Origin: Pseudomonas promysalinigenes
GTDB taxonomy: Bacteria; Pseudomonadota; Gammaproteobacteria; Pseudomonadales; Pseudomonadaceae
NCBI RefSeq assembly: GCF_014269025.2
Contig: NZ_CP077094.1
Location: 4,620,501 to 4,684,500, forward strand
Direction of reading: 5' to 3'
Length of the DNA: 64,000 bases
This document shows positions 18,386 to 28,232 of this stretch, piece by piece. A program made the position numbers and the translations under genes. The notes below the pieces were generated by a model. It did no database searches and had not been told where the DNA came from. It worked only from the letters and a program-made list of their open reading frames with translations. Within the stretch, counting starts at the first letter, position 1; the number at the start of each line of letters is the position of its first letter.

Positions 18386-18805
18386 TTATGGTTTGTGCGC
18401 GACGCGCTCGAGCAGCTCATGCAGCTGTTCAAGCTTGATGGACAACGCCTCAACGTCATGTTTAGACGGAATGCCAAGGCGATTCAAGGCGCGGCCTACC
18501 CGTGCGTCGAAAGCTTTTTCGATCTTGTCGAGTTGAATTTCGACCTTGCCGCGTACGCGATTGACCTCTTCGCTGGCTTCATCGATCTGGGAGTTGGCAG
18601 CATCGAGCTCTTGATCGATGCGTTTCTTGCCACGCTTTTCGACGCCTTCGCCGGCCTTCACCAGTTCCTGAAAGTAGTCGGAGCCTTCCTGGCCCACCCG
18701 CGCATAAGCGCCGATGCCCGCCAGCCAGATCTTGCGCGCGTAGCCGCGAACTTCGCCCAAGGTGCTTGGGGCGTCTTGTTTTTTCTTCACAGTCACTTTA
18801 GCCAT
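18386..18805 (-). CDS. phaI: PhaI, PHA granule phasin
   Basis: A 139-residue phasin, homologous to the N-terminal half of PhaF (KIWLAGIGAYARVGQEG against KIWLAGLGIYSKVDQDG) but without the histone-like tail. Coats PHA granules with PhaF. It begins MAKVTVKKKQDAPS and has amphipathic heptad-like helices to about residue 120. First gene of phaI-phaF. The divergent giant gene starts 180 bases away at 18986, so the phaI promoter and any PhaD site must share that gap. Confidence 0.95.
   Translation of the reverse strand: MAKVTVKKKQDAPSTLGEVRGYARKIWLAGIGAYARVGQEGSDYFQELVKAGEGVEKRGKKRIDQELDAANSQIDEASEEVNRVRGKVEIQLDKIEKAFDARVGRALNRLGIPSKHDVEALSIKLEQLHELLERVAHKP
18776..18787 (-). promoter_or_regulatory. 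AANAANAA motif at the phaI start
   Basis: AAGAAAAAACAA on the minus strand covers codons 7-10 of phaI and contains two overlapping exact AANAANAA matches. The position just inside the gene is like that in phaC1. Binding by Hfq/Crc is inferred. Confidence 0.45.
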
Positions 18806-18985
18806 GCTCTGTACCTCATGCTCATGAGTGGAGGAGGAACCTGCCCATGGAGGTTGGGCTTGAACATACGGTACGAGCCGAAATTAGAATTCTCACCCTA
18901 AGATCAACGCTCGGATCTATATACCGCACCCCTTTGCTACCCCCACGCCACCCTCGCCGCTCCCCCAGCAGGAGCACGCGATCCC

Positions 18986-21900
18986 ATGCCCTCTATCACC
19001 GACATCCGTCCTCTGACGTTCAAGCAAATGGCCGCCGCCCGGTTCGCCGATCGGCCAACCTTGCGCCAAGTACTGGCCATAAGCGCCTTCGAAGCCATCG
19101 TGCAGCGCTATCCTTGGACCCGGCAGAACCATCCCCACCTGCATTCGGCGGACGCTCTGAGCGTGGTGCGAGCGGCCGGCCCAGGCCAGCCAAGCACCCG
19201 TAACTTGGTCGATACCCTGCTCGAGCATTTCGTCAGCGGCCAGAAAGTGACGTTGGCACCGTCTGACTACCTGAGCCTGGCCCCTCCCCTGATATTCCGG
19301 GCGCAAGACCATACACCGGTAATCGAACTCAATCCGGTAGTGCTCAACACGGTGTTCGACGAGCGCCTGGCGACCCTGAGCGAAGCCTTTCAGCTGGCAC
19401 AGATCAGTTTCTGGAATGGCTGCAATAGCGACACCGAGGTGTCCCCCATCACTTGGCTCGAACAGCTTATCAAGGGCGCGTGGCTGCAGGCCCTCGAGAA
19501 ACAGGGCCTGACTGCTGCCGATGAACAGTGCGTACATGATTTGATCGACCAGGCCAGCACTCCACCTGTGGCTTACGCCCTGCAAGTATCACTGGCTCAG
19601 GAAGGTGAGGAGCACAAGCCACTGTTGCCGGATGTTCTGCTCAGCCAGCGGACGGGCAGCGGACAAGGGTTTCTGTGGTGCAAGCCTTCAGGTAGCGTGC
19701 GCCGCTACGTGAACTTAGAAGCCTTTGCACAAGACCTGCATCGGGACCTCTGTGAGCGCTACACGTTCAGCGCCTGGAGCTGGGCGCGAATGCCGCTGAG
19801 CAGGCCCGTTTTCGCGTATCAGGCCGAACAGTTGCTCAATGTCATGCTGCAGCGTATCGCCCAGGTGCAACTTGGCTCGATCGCAGATGTGGCACATCTG
19901 GAGCGGGTGTACGCTGAGCTCAGCGACCCCTGCACAGCATTCAACGATTACGCCCATCCGCCCTTCCCAGGGTCAGCGCTGCCACTTCCGGATTGGCTGG
20001 CAAATGCCGATGCACAGGATCGTCTTGCCTATGCCCAAGCGCTGCTGCAGCTGTCATCAGGCCAATCCCAGGCCAAAGATACAAGTTCGCTGCAAGGCAT
20101 CGAAAGCCTGAGCACGTATACGACGCGCCGGTTGCGCGAACAGATGCTCGCCGACCACCCCGGCACACCGCCCAGTAACCCCGAGCACATCGTCATCAGC
20201 CTTTCTGAACGTGTGCAGGTGTCCTCCGAAGGCCCTTGGCAGCTGCGCCTCGTCAAAACCATCAGCCTGCCTGAGCTTGCGATCACCAGGCTGCGCCCCG
20301 CTACCGAGCTGGTAGTCTCTGCTGTGCAAAGCGCTACCGCACATCCATTGGCGCCCTGGGTGACCCTTACCTATGTCAACTCGCTGATCCGTACCGTCGA
20401 TGTTGCCGGTCAATATCCAGCCTATGTGCACGGCCTGCTGAACGACTCGGCCAGCAAAAGCTTGCGGGTTCAGCATTTTGCCAAAGAATGGCGCGCCAGC
20501 CTGCTGCTGTGTGCACTGAAAGCCAAAATAGACGGGGCGCTGGGTGAGCGCAGTTATCAGGCAGTGACCGATTACTGCCAGGGCCAGGCTCAAGCGCAAG
20601 GTAACCTGCAACTGGCACCGCTGGCCTTTTTCTGCGCCAGAGGCGCCAAGCGCAGCAATCGGGCCCATGGCATGTACCTGATCAAGCTCAACGACCCGCA
20701 AAGCTGGCTGCTCTACCGGCCATGGCTCAGCGATGCCGCACTGCGTGAGTTCGCCGGCCCAGACCAGCTGATGGAAAGCCTGCGCAGCGATCCCGCCCTG
20801 CAGCGCAGCGTATTGGCCTGGATGAGCGACGAAGCCAGGCCGATCTATGACAATGGTGGCTTCACGCACCCTCACTTGTATCCCACGCTCGAAGAAATCG
20901 CAGCGCTGCTCAACCCCCTGGGGCTTACCGCGCTGGATGCGATCCGCGCCCCGGCCGCGCTGGACTTCAAGCCCTGGGCGGACCACCTGGATCAGCAGCT
21001 CTATGACGACAAAGCCCTCGCCATGCTGCTGTTGGCGTCGCGCCAATCTACCTCCAACGCCGAGCTACGTTGGGACATGGTGGTGGAGTGTGCATGGCTG
21101 GCCTTCAACGTGGTTACCACCCCGCTGCGTGGGCCGGCAGCCACCGTGGTGTGGTTGGTGACTACGGCACTGAGCCTGAACAATGACTTGGCGGTGCTCG
21201 GCCAGGGATCAGAGCAGAGCGATATTCTGGCGGCAACCGACATTCTGCTGAGCGTTGCCATGCTACTGATGCACAAAACCCCTGCGCACAGCCCCAGCCC
21301 GCTACCGCCAGACGAGCGCCTGGTACGCATCACTGGGCCTGCCAAGCGACAGCCTGCAAGTGGTCACAGCACATCAGCGCCCCAGCCGGCCACCTGGGAA
21401 GCCGTACCTGTACATCCCGAATCACCTGCCTACCGGGTAACGCGTTGGGGTGATAGCCAACGCTTGGCGAATCTTTCGGCGCAGGCACGAGCTGCGCTTT
21501 CCCAACTGCGCGCACGGCCACAGCCGCAGGCACCGGCCTTACAGACCAGCGGACGCCTGCGCGGCTTGTACAAGGCCGAAGAACATTGCTACGTAAATCT
21601 ACAAGGCACGTTCTACGAGGTTGAAGAGACCTTTACGGGCATCCGCATCATTGGGTCGGACACCCGTAAAGGCGAATGGACCGACCGCTGGGGTGGCGAC
21701 TGGGATGGCTACCTCATCGTTGGTCGCGAGCGCGACAAGGGGCCATGGGTCGTACGCCGTAATGGTGAATGGGTGATCGACCTCAGTTTGGCCGGCGGCA
21801 TGCCCAAATCCCGCCAGGCAGTGATGCAAGAGAACCGCAAGGCCTTGGCCGAATTACAGGCCAAGAGGGCGCAAAACGACGCGATGCTGGTGAAGTACGA

Positions 21901-23698
21901 GGCACTGCTGGACAGGAACTCCGAGCAGGTCAAACCGTTGGACGACGCCGCAAAGGCCCTCAGGTTGCTGCTCGAGGATTACCCAGGGGTATCGCTTGAA
22001 AACCTGCCAGAGCCCGTGCAAACACAAATGGACGAGTTGCAAGCCATGCGCAGAAGCCTGCGCAGCCAGCTTCAGGTACTGGTGCTGACCCATGAAAAGC
22101 AAGCTGAAATCCTGACTTCACAAGTGCAGGTCCTAGGCCAGATGAGTGAGCCTCGCTTCGCCAGGCAAGACCCTTCCGGCCTGGCTGCCTATGGCCTGGG
22201 TCAATGGTGGGAACAACTGCTCAACAACGATGTGCACATGATCCATCGCCTGCTTGAACTGACCGATTACACGCAGGTGCAGACGCAATCGCTGACACTG
22301 GCCAGTTTGCCATTCGGGGAGGAGTACATATCGGTTTACCAAGCTTACCGTGACAATCTGCAGCCGACGCTGGCACTGCACCAACGCATACTGGCTGCCA
22401 CCGAGCGACTGGATCGCAATCTGGTCGAGGCGCTGCTGGACAACCGCATCCAGTTTGCCGGTAAACAAACGAAAATTGACAAGATCATCGCTCGACGCAA
22501 GTACTCGACCGTGATCACCCGCGCTCAGGTGCTGAGCGACCTGAGCCAGTTGGTCATCGACAGAGAGCGACTGACCGCCGAAAGCTTCGACGAGCTGCTG
22601 CGCATGCAGGCCGACTTGCGTTCGCTGGACTTCAAAGAAGCGCTGCTGAGCCACAACAGTATCCCTAGCGCCGATTTGCCGCTCGATGAGCAGGTCGAGG
22701 TCCTCAACAACGCCCTGCGCGAGTACCGCATCGCCCGCACCAAGGCCAGCTACCTGCTGTCGCTGAACGATCCGGCGTTGAACATTGTTCAGCTCGAAGC
22801 CTACATACGGGAAATGGGTGCCCTGGAATCACAGGCCGAGCGCGAGTTGAGCAACACCTTGCGCGAACGCGACGATGGCGCAGTTGCAATCGCCCAACCC
22901 GTCACTTATCGAGAGCGCAAAGGCAAACGCAAGCTGATCCGCACCAGCCGGGGCAGAGCCATTCTGGTCGAGCAAAACGGTGACGGCAGCCAGGCGCTGC
23001 TCAATGACCCGGTCACCGAACAGACCACCAGCCAATATCAGCGCCAAGGCGACGCTTGGGAGCAAGTGCCGGCCCCACCGGTCATCCATGGCCCTGCCTA
23101 TCTGCGGCGTGTCGGAACGCGCTTGTTAGGCCGCAAGGCAGCTCAGATAGCCTTGGCCAGCCGCTATACCAATGAGCCCAATAGTTTGGCCGACCTGCTC
23201 GACTGGCATATGCAGGATATGAGCGATATCGCACAGCGCCTGCATGCTGGCCCTGCCGATGGGCACGCGCTTGCCGGTCAACTGGATCAAGCCATCGCCG
23301 ACATGCAGGCAGAGAAACGCCGGTTGCTCACTGACGCCTACCTCAATACCAGGCACCCAGACAGTACGGCCCTGCGCTACCTGATCGAGCAGGACCAGGT
23401 GCAAGTCACCCTGGTCAAAGCCAGAAAACGGCTAAGCACCAATGACTACCTTGCCGTCTACACCATCGACCGCAAACAACCGCGGCAGCCGCTGTGGGAG
23501 GCGCACTTCCATTACACCCAGGAGCACGCGGCACCACGAGCGTTCGCCAAAGGTCATTTGAAGTTCAGCGAGCCCCGGGGGATGGGCCGGGATGAGCAGC
23601 TTCAACGGGCACTGGACCCGGCAGAACGTATCCGCATCTACCGAGGCGACCTGCGCCTGCGCGACATAGAGGGCCTGATCCCCTTCCCTGACAGCTGA
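18986..23698 (+). CDS. Giant DUF6543-like (dermonecrotic-toxin-like) protein, putative effector
   Basis: A 1570-residue protein with no signal peptide. It most resembles the large DUF6543 or 'dermonecrotic toxin domain' proteins of pseudomonads, judged by eye. Residues about 1-690 are mixed alpha/beta with no motif I recognise. About 691-770 is hydrophobic with several possible membrane segments. About 854-932 is a beta-rich module (GLYKAEEHCYVNLQG, YEVEETFTGIRI, then repeated W/G strands ending GEWVIDL). A charged coiled coil starts near 950. A long helical region follows, and from about 1450 a domain with YLAVYTIDR and EAHFHYTQ. No NEL, protease or glycosyltransferase site was seen. An AGGAG lies 11 bases before the ATG. 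The convergent PHA-system gene begins 9 bases after its end. No immunity gene lies beside it. Confidence 0.75.
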   Translation: MPSITDIRPLTFKQMAAARFADRPTLRQVLAISAFEAIVQRYPWTRQNHPHLHSADALSVVRAAGPGQPSTRNLVDTLLEHFVSGQKVTLAPSDYLSLAPPLIFRAQDHTPVIELNPVVLNTVFDERLATLSEAFQLAQISFWNGCNSDTEVSPITWLEQLIKGAWLQALEKQGLTAADEQCVHDLIDQASTPPVAYALQVSLAQEGEEHKPLLPDVLLSQRTGSGQGFLWCKPSGSVRRYVNLEAFAQDLHRDLCERYTFSAWSWARMPLSRPVFAYQAEQLLNVMLQRIAQVQLGSIADVAHLERVYAELSDPCTAFNDYAHPPFPGSALPLPDWLANADAQDRLAYAQALLQLSSGQSQAKDTSSLQGIESLSTYTTRRLREQMLADHPGTPPSNPEHIVISLSERVQVSSEGPWQLRLVKTISLPELAITRLRPATELVVSAVQSATAHPLAPWVTLTYVNSLIRTVDVAGQYPAYVHGLLNDSASKSLRVQHFAKEWRASLLLCALKAKIDGALGERSYQAVTDYCQGQAQAQGNLQLAPLAFFCARGAKRSNRAHGMYLIKLNDPQSWLLYRPWLSDAALREFAGPDQLMESLRSDPALQRSVLAWMSDEARPIYDNGGFTHPHLYPTLEEIAALLNPLGLTALDAIRAPAALDFKPWADHLDQQLYDDKALAMLLLASRQSTSNAELRWDMVVECAWLAFNVVTTPLRGPAATVVWLVTTALSLNNDLAVLGQGSEQSDILAATDILLSVAMLLMHKTPAHSPSPLPPDERLVRITGPAKRQPASGHSTSAPQPATWEAVPVHPESPAYRVTRWGDSQRLANLSAQARAALSQLRARPQPQAPALQTSGRLRGLYKAEEHCYVNLQGTFYEVEETFTGIRIIGSDTRKGEWTDRWGGDWDGYLIVGRERDKGPWVVRRNGEWVIDLSLAGGMPKSRQAVMQENRKALAELQAKRAQNDAMLVKYEALLDRNSEQVKPLDDAAKALRLLLEDYPGVSLENLPEPVQTQMDELQAMRRSLRSQLQVLVLTHEKQAEILTSQVQVLGQMSEPRFARQDPSGLAAYGLGQWWEQLLNNDVHMIHRLLELTDYTQVQTQSLTLASLPFGEEYISVYQAYRDNLQPTLALHQRILAATERLDRNLVEALLDNRIQFAGKQTKIDKIIARRKYSTVITRAQVLSDLSQLVIDRERLTAESFDELLRMQADLRSLDFKEALLSHNSIPSADLPLDEQVEVLNNALREYRIARTKASYLLSLNDPALNIVQLEAYIREMGALESQAERELSNTLRERDDGAVAIAQPVTYRERKGKRKLIRTSRGRAILVEQNGDGSQALLNDPVTEQTTSQYQRQGDAWEQVPAPPVIHGPAYLRRVGTRLLGRKAAQIALASRYTNEPNSLADLLDWHMQDMSDIAQRLHAGPADGHALAGQLDQAIADMQAEKRRLLTDAYLNTRHPDSTALRYLIEQDQVQVTLVKARKRLSTNDYLAVYTIDRKQPRQPLWEAHFHYTQEHAAPRAFAKGHLKFSEPRGMGRDEQLQRALDPAERIRIYRGDLRLRDIEGLIPFPDS

Positions 23699-23707
23699 AG
23701 CAGCGCT

Positions 23708-23983
23708 TCAGGCCAAGGCTTTATCAAGGGCGCGTTCGATCTCGCCCTTGATGGTGCCACCCATCATCGACAGCATCATACCGAGCTTGAGCTCCACCCG
23801 GATGCTGTCCTCGCCGATGTGCACACTGCCGTTGGCACCGCTGCGCGCTACGTCGACCCGATCACCGTTCCAGGTGGCCTTGAGGTCGTATTCGCGGCTG
23901 AGCTTGTCCACCAACGCTTCGGCCTTGGCGCGGGCGGCCTCGCGGCCGAGGGAGTGTTTGCGTTCGACGCTGATCTGGGTCAT
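23708..23983 (-). CDS. Polyhydroxyalkanoic acid system protein (PHA_gran_rgn family)
   Basis: A 91-residue protein starting MTQISVERKHSLGREAA. The pattern ISVERKHSLG...AKAEALVDKLSREY...VELKLGMMLSMMGGTIKGEIERAL is that of small proteins found beside pha genes and annotated as PHA granule regulatory or system proteins. The ATG at 23983 follows AGGA by 8 bases; an ATG at 24001 is also in frame. It is convergent with the giant gene and divergent from ubiE. Its molecular role is not established as far as I know. Confidence 0.82.
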   Translation of the reverse strand: MTQISVERKHSLGREAARAKAEALVDKLSREYDLKATWNGDRVDVARSGANGSVHIGEDSIRVELKLGMMLSMMGGTIKGEIERALDKALA

Positions 23984-24107
23984 GCGGGCGTTCCTGGGCA
24001 TATAGACATAATCGGCATTATGCCCGCCCCTGTTCCAAGGCACACCCCGCCAAGACAAATCCGCCGGTTCACCCTAGAATGGCGGTAATTTTTTCCGGTG
24101 AAGCGAT

Positions 24108-24878
24108 ATGAACGACCAGCGCAAAGGCGAACACGCCGAACCCACCACCCATTTTGGCTACCAGGACGTCCCTGAAAGCCAGAAGGCCAAGAAGGTCGCC
24201 GAGGTTTTCCACTCCGTGGCCGCCAAGTACGACTTGATGAACGACGTGCTCTCCGGCGGCATGCACCGCCTGTGGAAGCGGTTCACCATCGAGCTGTCGG
24301 GCGTGCGCGCCGGCAACCGGGTGCTCGACATCGCCGGCGGCACCGGTGACCTGGCCGCCAAGTTCTCCCGCCTGGTCGGCCCGACCGGCCAAGTGGTGCT
24401 TGCCGACATCAACGAGTCCATGCTCAAGGTCGGCCGTGACCGCCTGCTAGACCGTGGTGTGGCTGCCAACATCGAGTTCGTCCAGGCCGATGCCGAGAAG
24501 CTGCCCTTCCCCGACAACCACTTCGACTGCGTGACCATCGCCTTCGGCCTGCGCAACGTCACCCACAAGGACGCAGCCATTCGTTCGATGCTGCGTGTGC
24601 TCAAGCCCGGCGGGCGCCTGTTGATCCTGGAGTTCTCCAAACCCACCAACAAGCTGATGTCCAAGGCTTACGATGCCTACTCGTTCGCCTTCATGCCGTT
24701 GGCCGGCAAGCTGATCACCAATGATGCCGACAGCTACCGCTACCTCGCCGAGTCGATCCGCATGCACCCCGACCAGGAAACCCTCAAGAGCATGATGGTC
24801 GAGGCCGGTTTCGACCGCGTCACTTACCACAACATGACCAGCGGTATCGTGGCCGTGCACCGGGGAATCAAACCCTGA
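24108..24878 (+). CDS. ubiE: UbiE, ubiquinone/menaquinone C-methyltransferase
   Basis: SAM-dependent C-methyltransferase of 256 residues in ubiquinone synthesis (2-polyprenyl-6-methoxy-benzoquinol to the 3-methyl form). SAM motif I is [32 protein letters not shown] and [15 protein letters not shown] are UbiE/COQ5 signature segments, and the C-terminal VAVHRGIKP is typical. The stop overlaps the ubiJ ATG by one base, giving a ubiE-ubiJ-ubiB operon. Confidence 0.97.
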   Translation: MNDQRKGEHAEPTTHFGYQDVPESQKAKKVAEVFHSVAAKYDLMNDVLSGGMHRLWKRFTIELSGVRAGNRVLDIAGGTGDLAAKFSRLVGPTGQVVLADINESMLKVGRDRLLDRGVAANIEFVQADAEKLPFPDNHFDCVTIAFGLRNVTHKDAAIRSMLRVLKPGGRLLILEFSKPTNKLMSKAYDAYSFAFMPLAGKLITNDADSYRYLAESIRMHPDQETLKSMMVEAGFDRVTYHNMTSGIVAVHRGIKP

Positions 24879-25501
24879 TGCTGCTGGCCGGGCTGCTCGC
24901 CAGCATCGAACATGGCCTGAACCGGGTCCTGCGCATGGACAGCACGGCCCTGCCGCGGCTGGCCGCGCTGGAAGGCAAGGCCATCGAAATCGACTGCCGC
25001 CAACCGGCCATGAAGGTGTTCATCCTGCCCGATGAACAAGGCCTGATGCTCGCCGCCCACTGGGAGGGTGAGGTCCATTGCAGCCTGCGCGCTCCGGCTG
25101 GCAGCCTGGTGCAACTGGCGGTGGCCAAGGACAAGACTGCCGTGCTGCACAGCCCTCAGGTCGAACTGCATGGCGACAGCGCCGTGCTGCTCGACCTTTT
25201 CGGGGTGCTGCAGGACCTGGAACTGGACTGGGAGCACGAGCTGCAGCGCTGGCTCGGCCCGGTAGCCACCGCGATGCTGGCCGGCCACATACGCTTGCGT
25301 GCACGCTGGACCCGCCAGGGCCTGGCACGTTTCAGCCAGAACCTGGCCGAATACCTGGCCGAGGAATCACGCACCCTGGTAGGGCAGCGTGAAGCCGAAG
25401 CCGCCTTCAGCGAGCTCGACACCCTCAAGCTCGACATCGAACGTCTCGAGGCGCGCCTGCAGCGCCTCTCCCGATCCCTTGATACCAGCGGTAACGCATG
25501 A
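24878..25501 (+). CDS. ubiJ: UbiJ, ubiquinone biosynthesis accessory factor (SCP2 domain)
   Basis: A 207-residue protein with an N-terminal SCP2-like lipid-binding fold. The C-terminal helices end in a coiled coil ([20 protein letters not shown]). UbiJ with UbiK organises the soluble Ubi complex that carries out the late ring modifications. It overlaps ubiE by one base and ubiB by four (ATGA). The position between ubiE and ubiB is diagnostic. Confidence 0.93.
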   Translation: MLLAGLLASIEHGLNRVLRMDSTALPRLAALEGKAIEIDCRQPAMKVFILPDEQGLMLAAHWEGEVHCSLRAPAGSLVQLAVAKDKTAVLHSPQVELHGDSAVLLDLFGVLQDLELDWEHELQRWLGPVATAMLAGHIRLRARWTRQGLARFSQNLAEYLAEESRTLVGQREAEAAFSELDTLKLDIERLEARLQRLSRSLDTSGNA

Positions 25502-27120
25502 AGCTGCTCGCCGTCCGACGTCTCTTTCGCATCCAGCGCGTGGTAATTCGCTACCGCCTCGATGACCTGTTGTTCGACCAGCCCCAACTGCCCTGGTGGC
25601 TGGCCAGCCTGCGCCTGCTGATGCCTTGGCGCTGGCTGCCACGCAAGGCTTCCGAGCTCAGCCGTGGTGCCCGCCTGCGCCTGGCACTGCAGGACCTGGG
25701 GCCAATCTTCATCAAGTTCGGCCAGTTGCTGTCGACGCGCCGCGACCTGCTGCCGAGCGACATCGCCGATGAGCTGATGTTGCTACAGGACCGAGTGCCG
25801 CCGTTCGATCCCAAGCAGTCGGTGGCGCTGATCGAGGCACAACTGGGCGCCCCCGTGGCGCAGCTGTTCAGCCGTTTCGACGTCGAACCGCTGGCCTCTG
25901 CTTCGGTCGCCCAGGTGCACGCCGCACGCCTGAAAAGCGGTGAAGAAGTGGTGGTCAAAGTGGTGCGCCCGGGGTTGAAGCCGGTGATCGCCCAAGACCT
26001 GGCCTGGCTATTCCTGATCGCCAAGGCCGCTGAACGTGCCTCGGCCGATGCCCGCCGCCTGCACCCGGTGGAAATCGTCGGCGACTACGAGAAAACCATC
26101 TACGACGAACTCGACCTGCTGCGCGAGGCGGCCAACGCCAGCCAGCTGCGGCGCAACTTCGAGGGGTCCGAGTTGATGTACGTGCCCCAGGTGTACTGGG
26201 ACCTGTGCCGCCCCAAGGTGCTGGTGATGGAGCGCATCTATGGCGTGCCGGTGACCGACATGGTGACCCTGGCCGATCAGCGCACCGACATGAAGATGCT
26301 GGCCGAGCGCGGTGTGGAGGTGTTCTTCACTCAGGTATTCCGCGACAGTTTCTTCCACGCCGACATGCACCCAGGCAACATCTTCGTGAGTACTGTGAAA
26401 CCCTGGAGCCCGCAGTACATCGCCATCGACTGCGGCATCGTCGGCAGCCTGACCGCCGAGGACCAGGACTACCTGGCGCGCAACCTGATCGCTTTCTTCA
26501 AGCGTGATTACCGCCGTGTTGCCGAGCTGCACATCGACTCGGGCTGGGTGCCGGCGCACACCAAGGTCAACGAGTTCGAAGCGGCGATCCGCACTGTGTG
26601 CGAGCCTATCTTCGAAAAGCCGTTGAAGGACATCTCCTTCGGCCAGGTGTTGATGCGCTTGTTCCAGACTGCACGGCGCTTCAACATGGAGGTGCAGCCG
26701 CAGCTGGTGCTGTTGCAGAAAACACTGCTCAACATCGAAGGCCTGGGCCGCCAGCTGTATCCAGAGCTGGACCTGTGGAGCACTGCCAAGCCGTTCCTGG
26801 AGCGCTGGATGCGCGAGCGCATGAGCCCCAAGGCGGTGCTTGGCAACCTGTACAGCCAGGCCGAACAGCTTCCGCACCTGGCGGGCATGACCCGCGACCT
26901 GCTCGAGCGCCTGTCGCAGCCTCATCTACAAGACCCGCAACTGCCAGAACGTCGCCGCCTGGGCGACCGATGGGCATTGCGCCTGCTTGGCGCCGGTTTG
27001 CTCGGTGGCGGTGCGGTACTGGCCACCGGCGCCGCCGAGGCCGCCAGCCTGGCCGCTCCGGCTGCCTGGCCAGCCTGGCTGATGCTGGCCGCCGGCCTTT
27101 ACCTGATCGTGCGCCAATAG
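25498..27120 (+). CDS. ubiB: UbiB, atypical kinase/ATPase of ubiquinone synthesis
   Basis: A 540-residue ABC1/ADCK-family protein. The family KxGQ motif is [16 protein letters not shown] at residues 71-86. The kinase-like core follows, with the Ala-rich loop [20 protein letters not shown], and the catalytic/metal stretch [11 protein letters not shown] and [10 protein letters not shown]. Two hydrophobic helices at the C terminus (from about residue 495) anchor it to the inner membrane. UbiB is thought to move or extract hydrophobic quinone intermediates. Overlaps ubiJ by four bases. Confidence 0.97.
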   Translation: MKLLAVRRLFRIQRVVIRYRLDDLLFDQPQLPWWLASLRLLMPWRWLPRKASELSRGARLRLALQDLGPIFIKFGQLLSTRRDLLPSDIADELMLLQDRVPPFDPKQSVALIEAQLGAPVAQLFSRFDVEPLASASVAQVHAARLKSGEEVVVKVVRPGLKPVIAQDLAWLFLIAKAAERASADARRLHPVEIVGDYEKTIYDELDLLREAANASQLRRNFEGSELMYVPQVYWDLCRPKVLVMERIYGVPVTDMVTLADQRTDMKMLAERGVEVFFTQVFRDSFFHADMHPGNIFVSTVKPWSPQYIAIDCGIVGSLTAEDQDYLARNLIAFFKRDYRRVAELHIDSGWVPAHTKVNEFEAAIRTVCEPIFEKPLKDISFGQVLMRLFQTARRFNMEVQPQLVLLQKTLLNIEGLGRQLYPELDLWSTAKPFLERWMRERMSPKAVLGNLYSQAEQLPHLAGMTRDLLERLSQPHLQDPQLPERRRLGDRWALRLLGAGLLGGGAVLATGAAEAASLAAPAAWPAWLMLAAGLYLIVRQ

Positions 27121-27192
27121 CCAGCCGCGCTGCTGGCTGGCACACTAGCGCAAAGGGCCCGGCACAGGAGCGGGCCCGTTTTGGAGTCGACG

Positions 27193-27585
27193 ATGAAAGA
27201 CTGGCTGGACGAGATCAAGTGGAACAGCGATGGCCTGGTACCGGCGATCGCCCAGGACCACAAGACCGGACGCGTGCTGATGATGGCCTGGATGAACCGC
27301 GAATCACTGGCCCTGACCGCCGCCGAACAACGCGCCATCTACTGGTCGCGTTCCCGTGGCAAGCTGTGGCGCAAGGGCGAAGAGTCCGGCCACGTGCAGA
27401 AGCTGCATGAAATGCGCCTGGACTGCGATGCCGACGTGATCATCCTGATGGTCGAGCAGCTAGGCCACATCGCTTGCCATACTGGCCGCGAAAGCTGCTT
27501 TTACCGCGTCTTCGAAGACGGCCAGTGGAAAACCGTCGACCCGGTTCTGAAAGACCCGGATGCCATCTATAGCGCAGGACACTGA
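27193..27585 (+). CDS. hisI: Phosphoribosyl-AMP cyclohydrolase
   Basis: Third step of histidine synthesis, opening the adenine ring of PR-AMP. The 130 residues form a stand-alone HisI, not fused to HisE as in E. coli. [28 protein letters not shown] and the metal-binding set [18 protein letters not shown] are present. ATG at 27193 gives [11 protein letters not shown]. An upstream in-frame TTG at 27181 is rejected. hisE starts one base after its stop. Presence here apart from other his genes is normal for Pseudomonas. Confidence 0.97.
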   Translation: MKDWLDEIKWNSDGLVPAIAQDHKTGRVLMMAWMNRESLALTAAEQRAIYWSRSRGKLWRKGEESGHVQKLHEMRLDCDADVIILMVEQLGHIACHTGRESCFYRVFEDGQWKTVDPVLKDPDAIYSAGH

Positions 27586-27586
27586 C

Positions 27587-27922
27587 ATGAGCGACACCCT
27601 GAACCGCCTGGCCCAAGTGCTCGAAGCGCGCAAACTTGCAGCGCCCGACAGCTCGTACGTGGCCAGCCTGTACCACAAGGGCCTGAACAAGATCCTCGAA
27701 AAGCTTGGCGAAGAATCGGTCGAGACCATCATCGCGGCCAAAGACGCCGCCGTGAGCCAGGATTACAGTGATGTCATCTATGAAACCGCAGACCTGTGGT
27801 TCCATAGCCTGGTCATGCTCAGTGCGCTGGGCCAGCACCCACAAGCGGTGCTTGATGAACTGGAGCGCCGTTTCGGGCTTTCCGGGCACGATGAAAAAGC
27901 CGCGCGCCAACCTTCGGCCTGA
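27587..27922 (+). CDS. hisE: Phosphoribosyl-ATP pyrophosphatase
   Basis: Second step of histidine synthesis, hydrolysing PR-ATP to PR-AMP. The 111 residues have the all-alpha MazG-like fold. [21 protein letters not shown] and the acidic [12 protein letters not shown] plus [12 protein letters not shown] provide the metal-binding carboxylates. ATG at 27587 ([16 protein letters not shown]) lies one base after hisI, so the two are cotranscribed. tatA follows after 25 bases. Confidence 0.96.
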   Translation: MSDTLNRLAQVLEARKLAAPDSSYVASLYHKGLNKILEKLGEESVETIIAAKDAAVSQDYSDVIYETADLWFHSLVMLSALGQHPQAVLDELERRFGLSGHDEKAARQPSA

Positions 27923-27947
27923 GCACATTGCATTCTAGGAGAGCACC

Positions 27948-28229
27948 ATGGGTATTTTTGACTGGAAACACTGGATCGTTCTGCTGATCGTCGTAGTCCT
28001 GGTCTTCGGCACCAAGAAGCTGAAGAACTTCGGCAGCGACCTTGGTGAGTCGATCAAGGGCTTTCGCAAAGCCATGAACGAAGAAGAAACCAAGCCGGCC
28101 GAGCAGACCCCACCGCCCGCCCAGCCAGTGCCGCCAGTGCCGCCGGTGCAGAACACCGCGCAGCAGCCCCAAGGCCACACCATCGAGGGCCAGGCCCAGC
28201 CGGTCCAAGAGCCACAGCGGAAAGACTGA
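27948..28229 (+). CDS. tatA: TatA, twin-arginine translocase pore subunit
   Basis: A 93-residue single-span protein. The N-terminal helix [19 protein letters not shown] contains the FGTKK hinge of TatA, followed by an amphipathic helix ([19 protein letters not shown]). The Pro/Gln-rich tail is low in conservation. It forms the oligomeric translocation element for folded, cofactor-containing proteins. An AGGAGAG site lies before the ATG. First of tatA-tatB-tatC, with tatB three bases later. Confidence 0.96.
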   Translation: MGIFDWKHWIVLLIVVVLVFGTKKLKNFGSDLGESIKGFRKAMNEEETKPAEQTPPPAQPVPPVPPVQNTAQQPQGHTIEGQAQPVQEPQRKD

Positions 28230-28232
28230 CCC

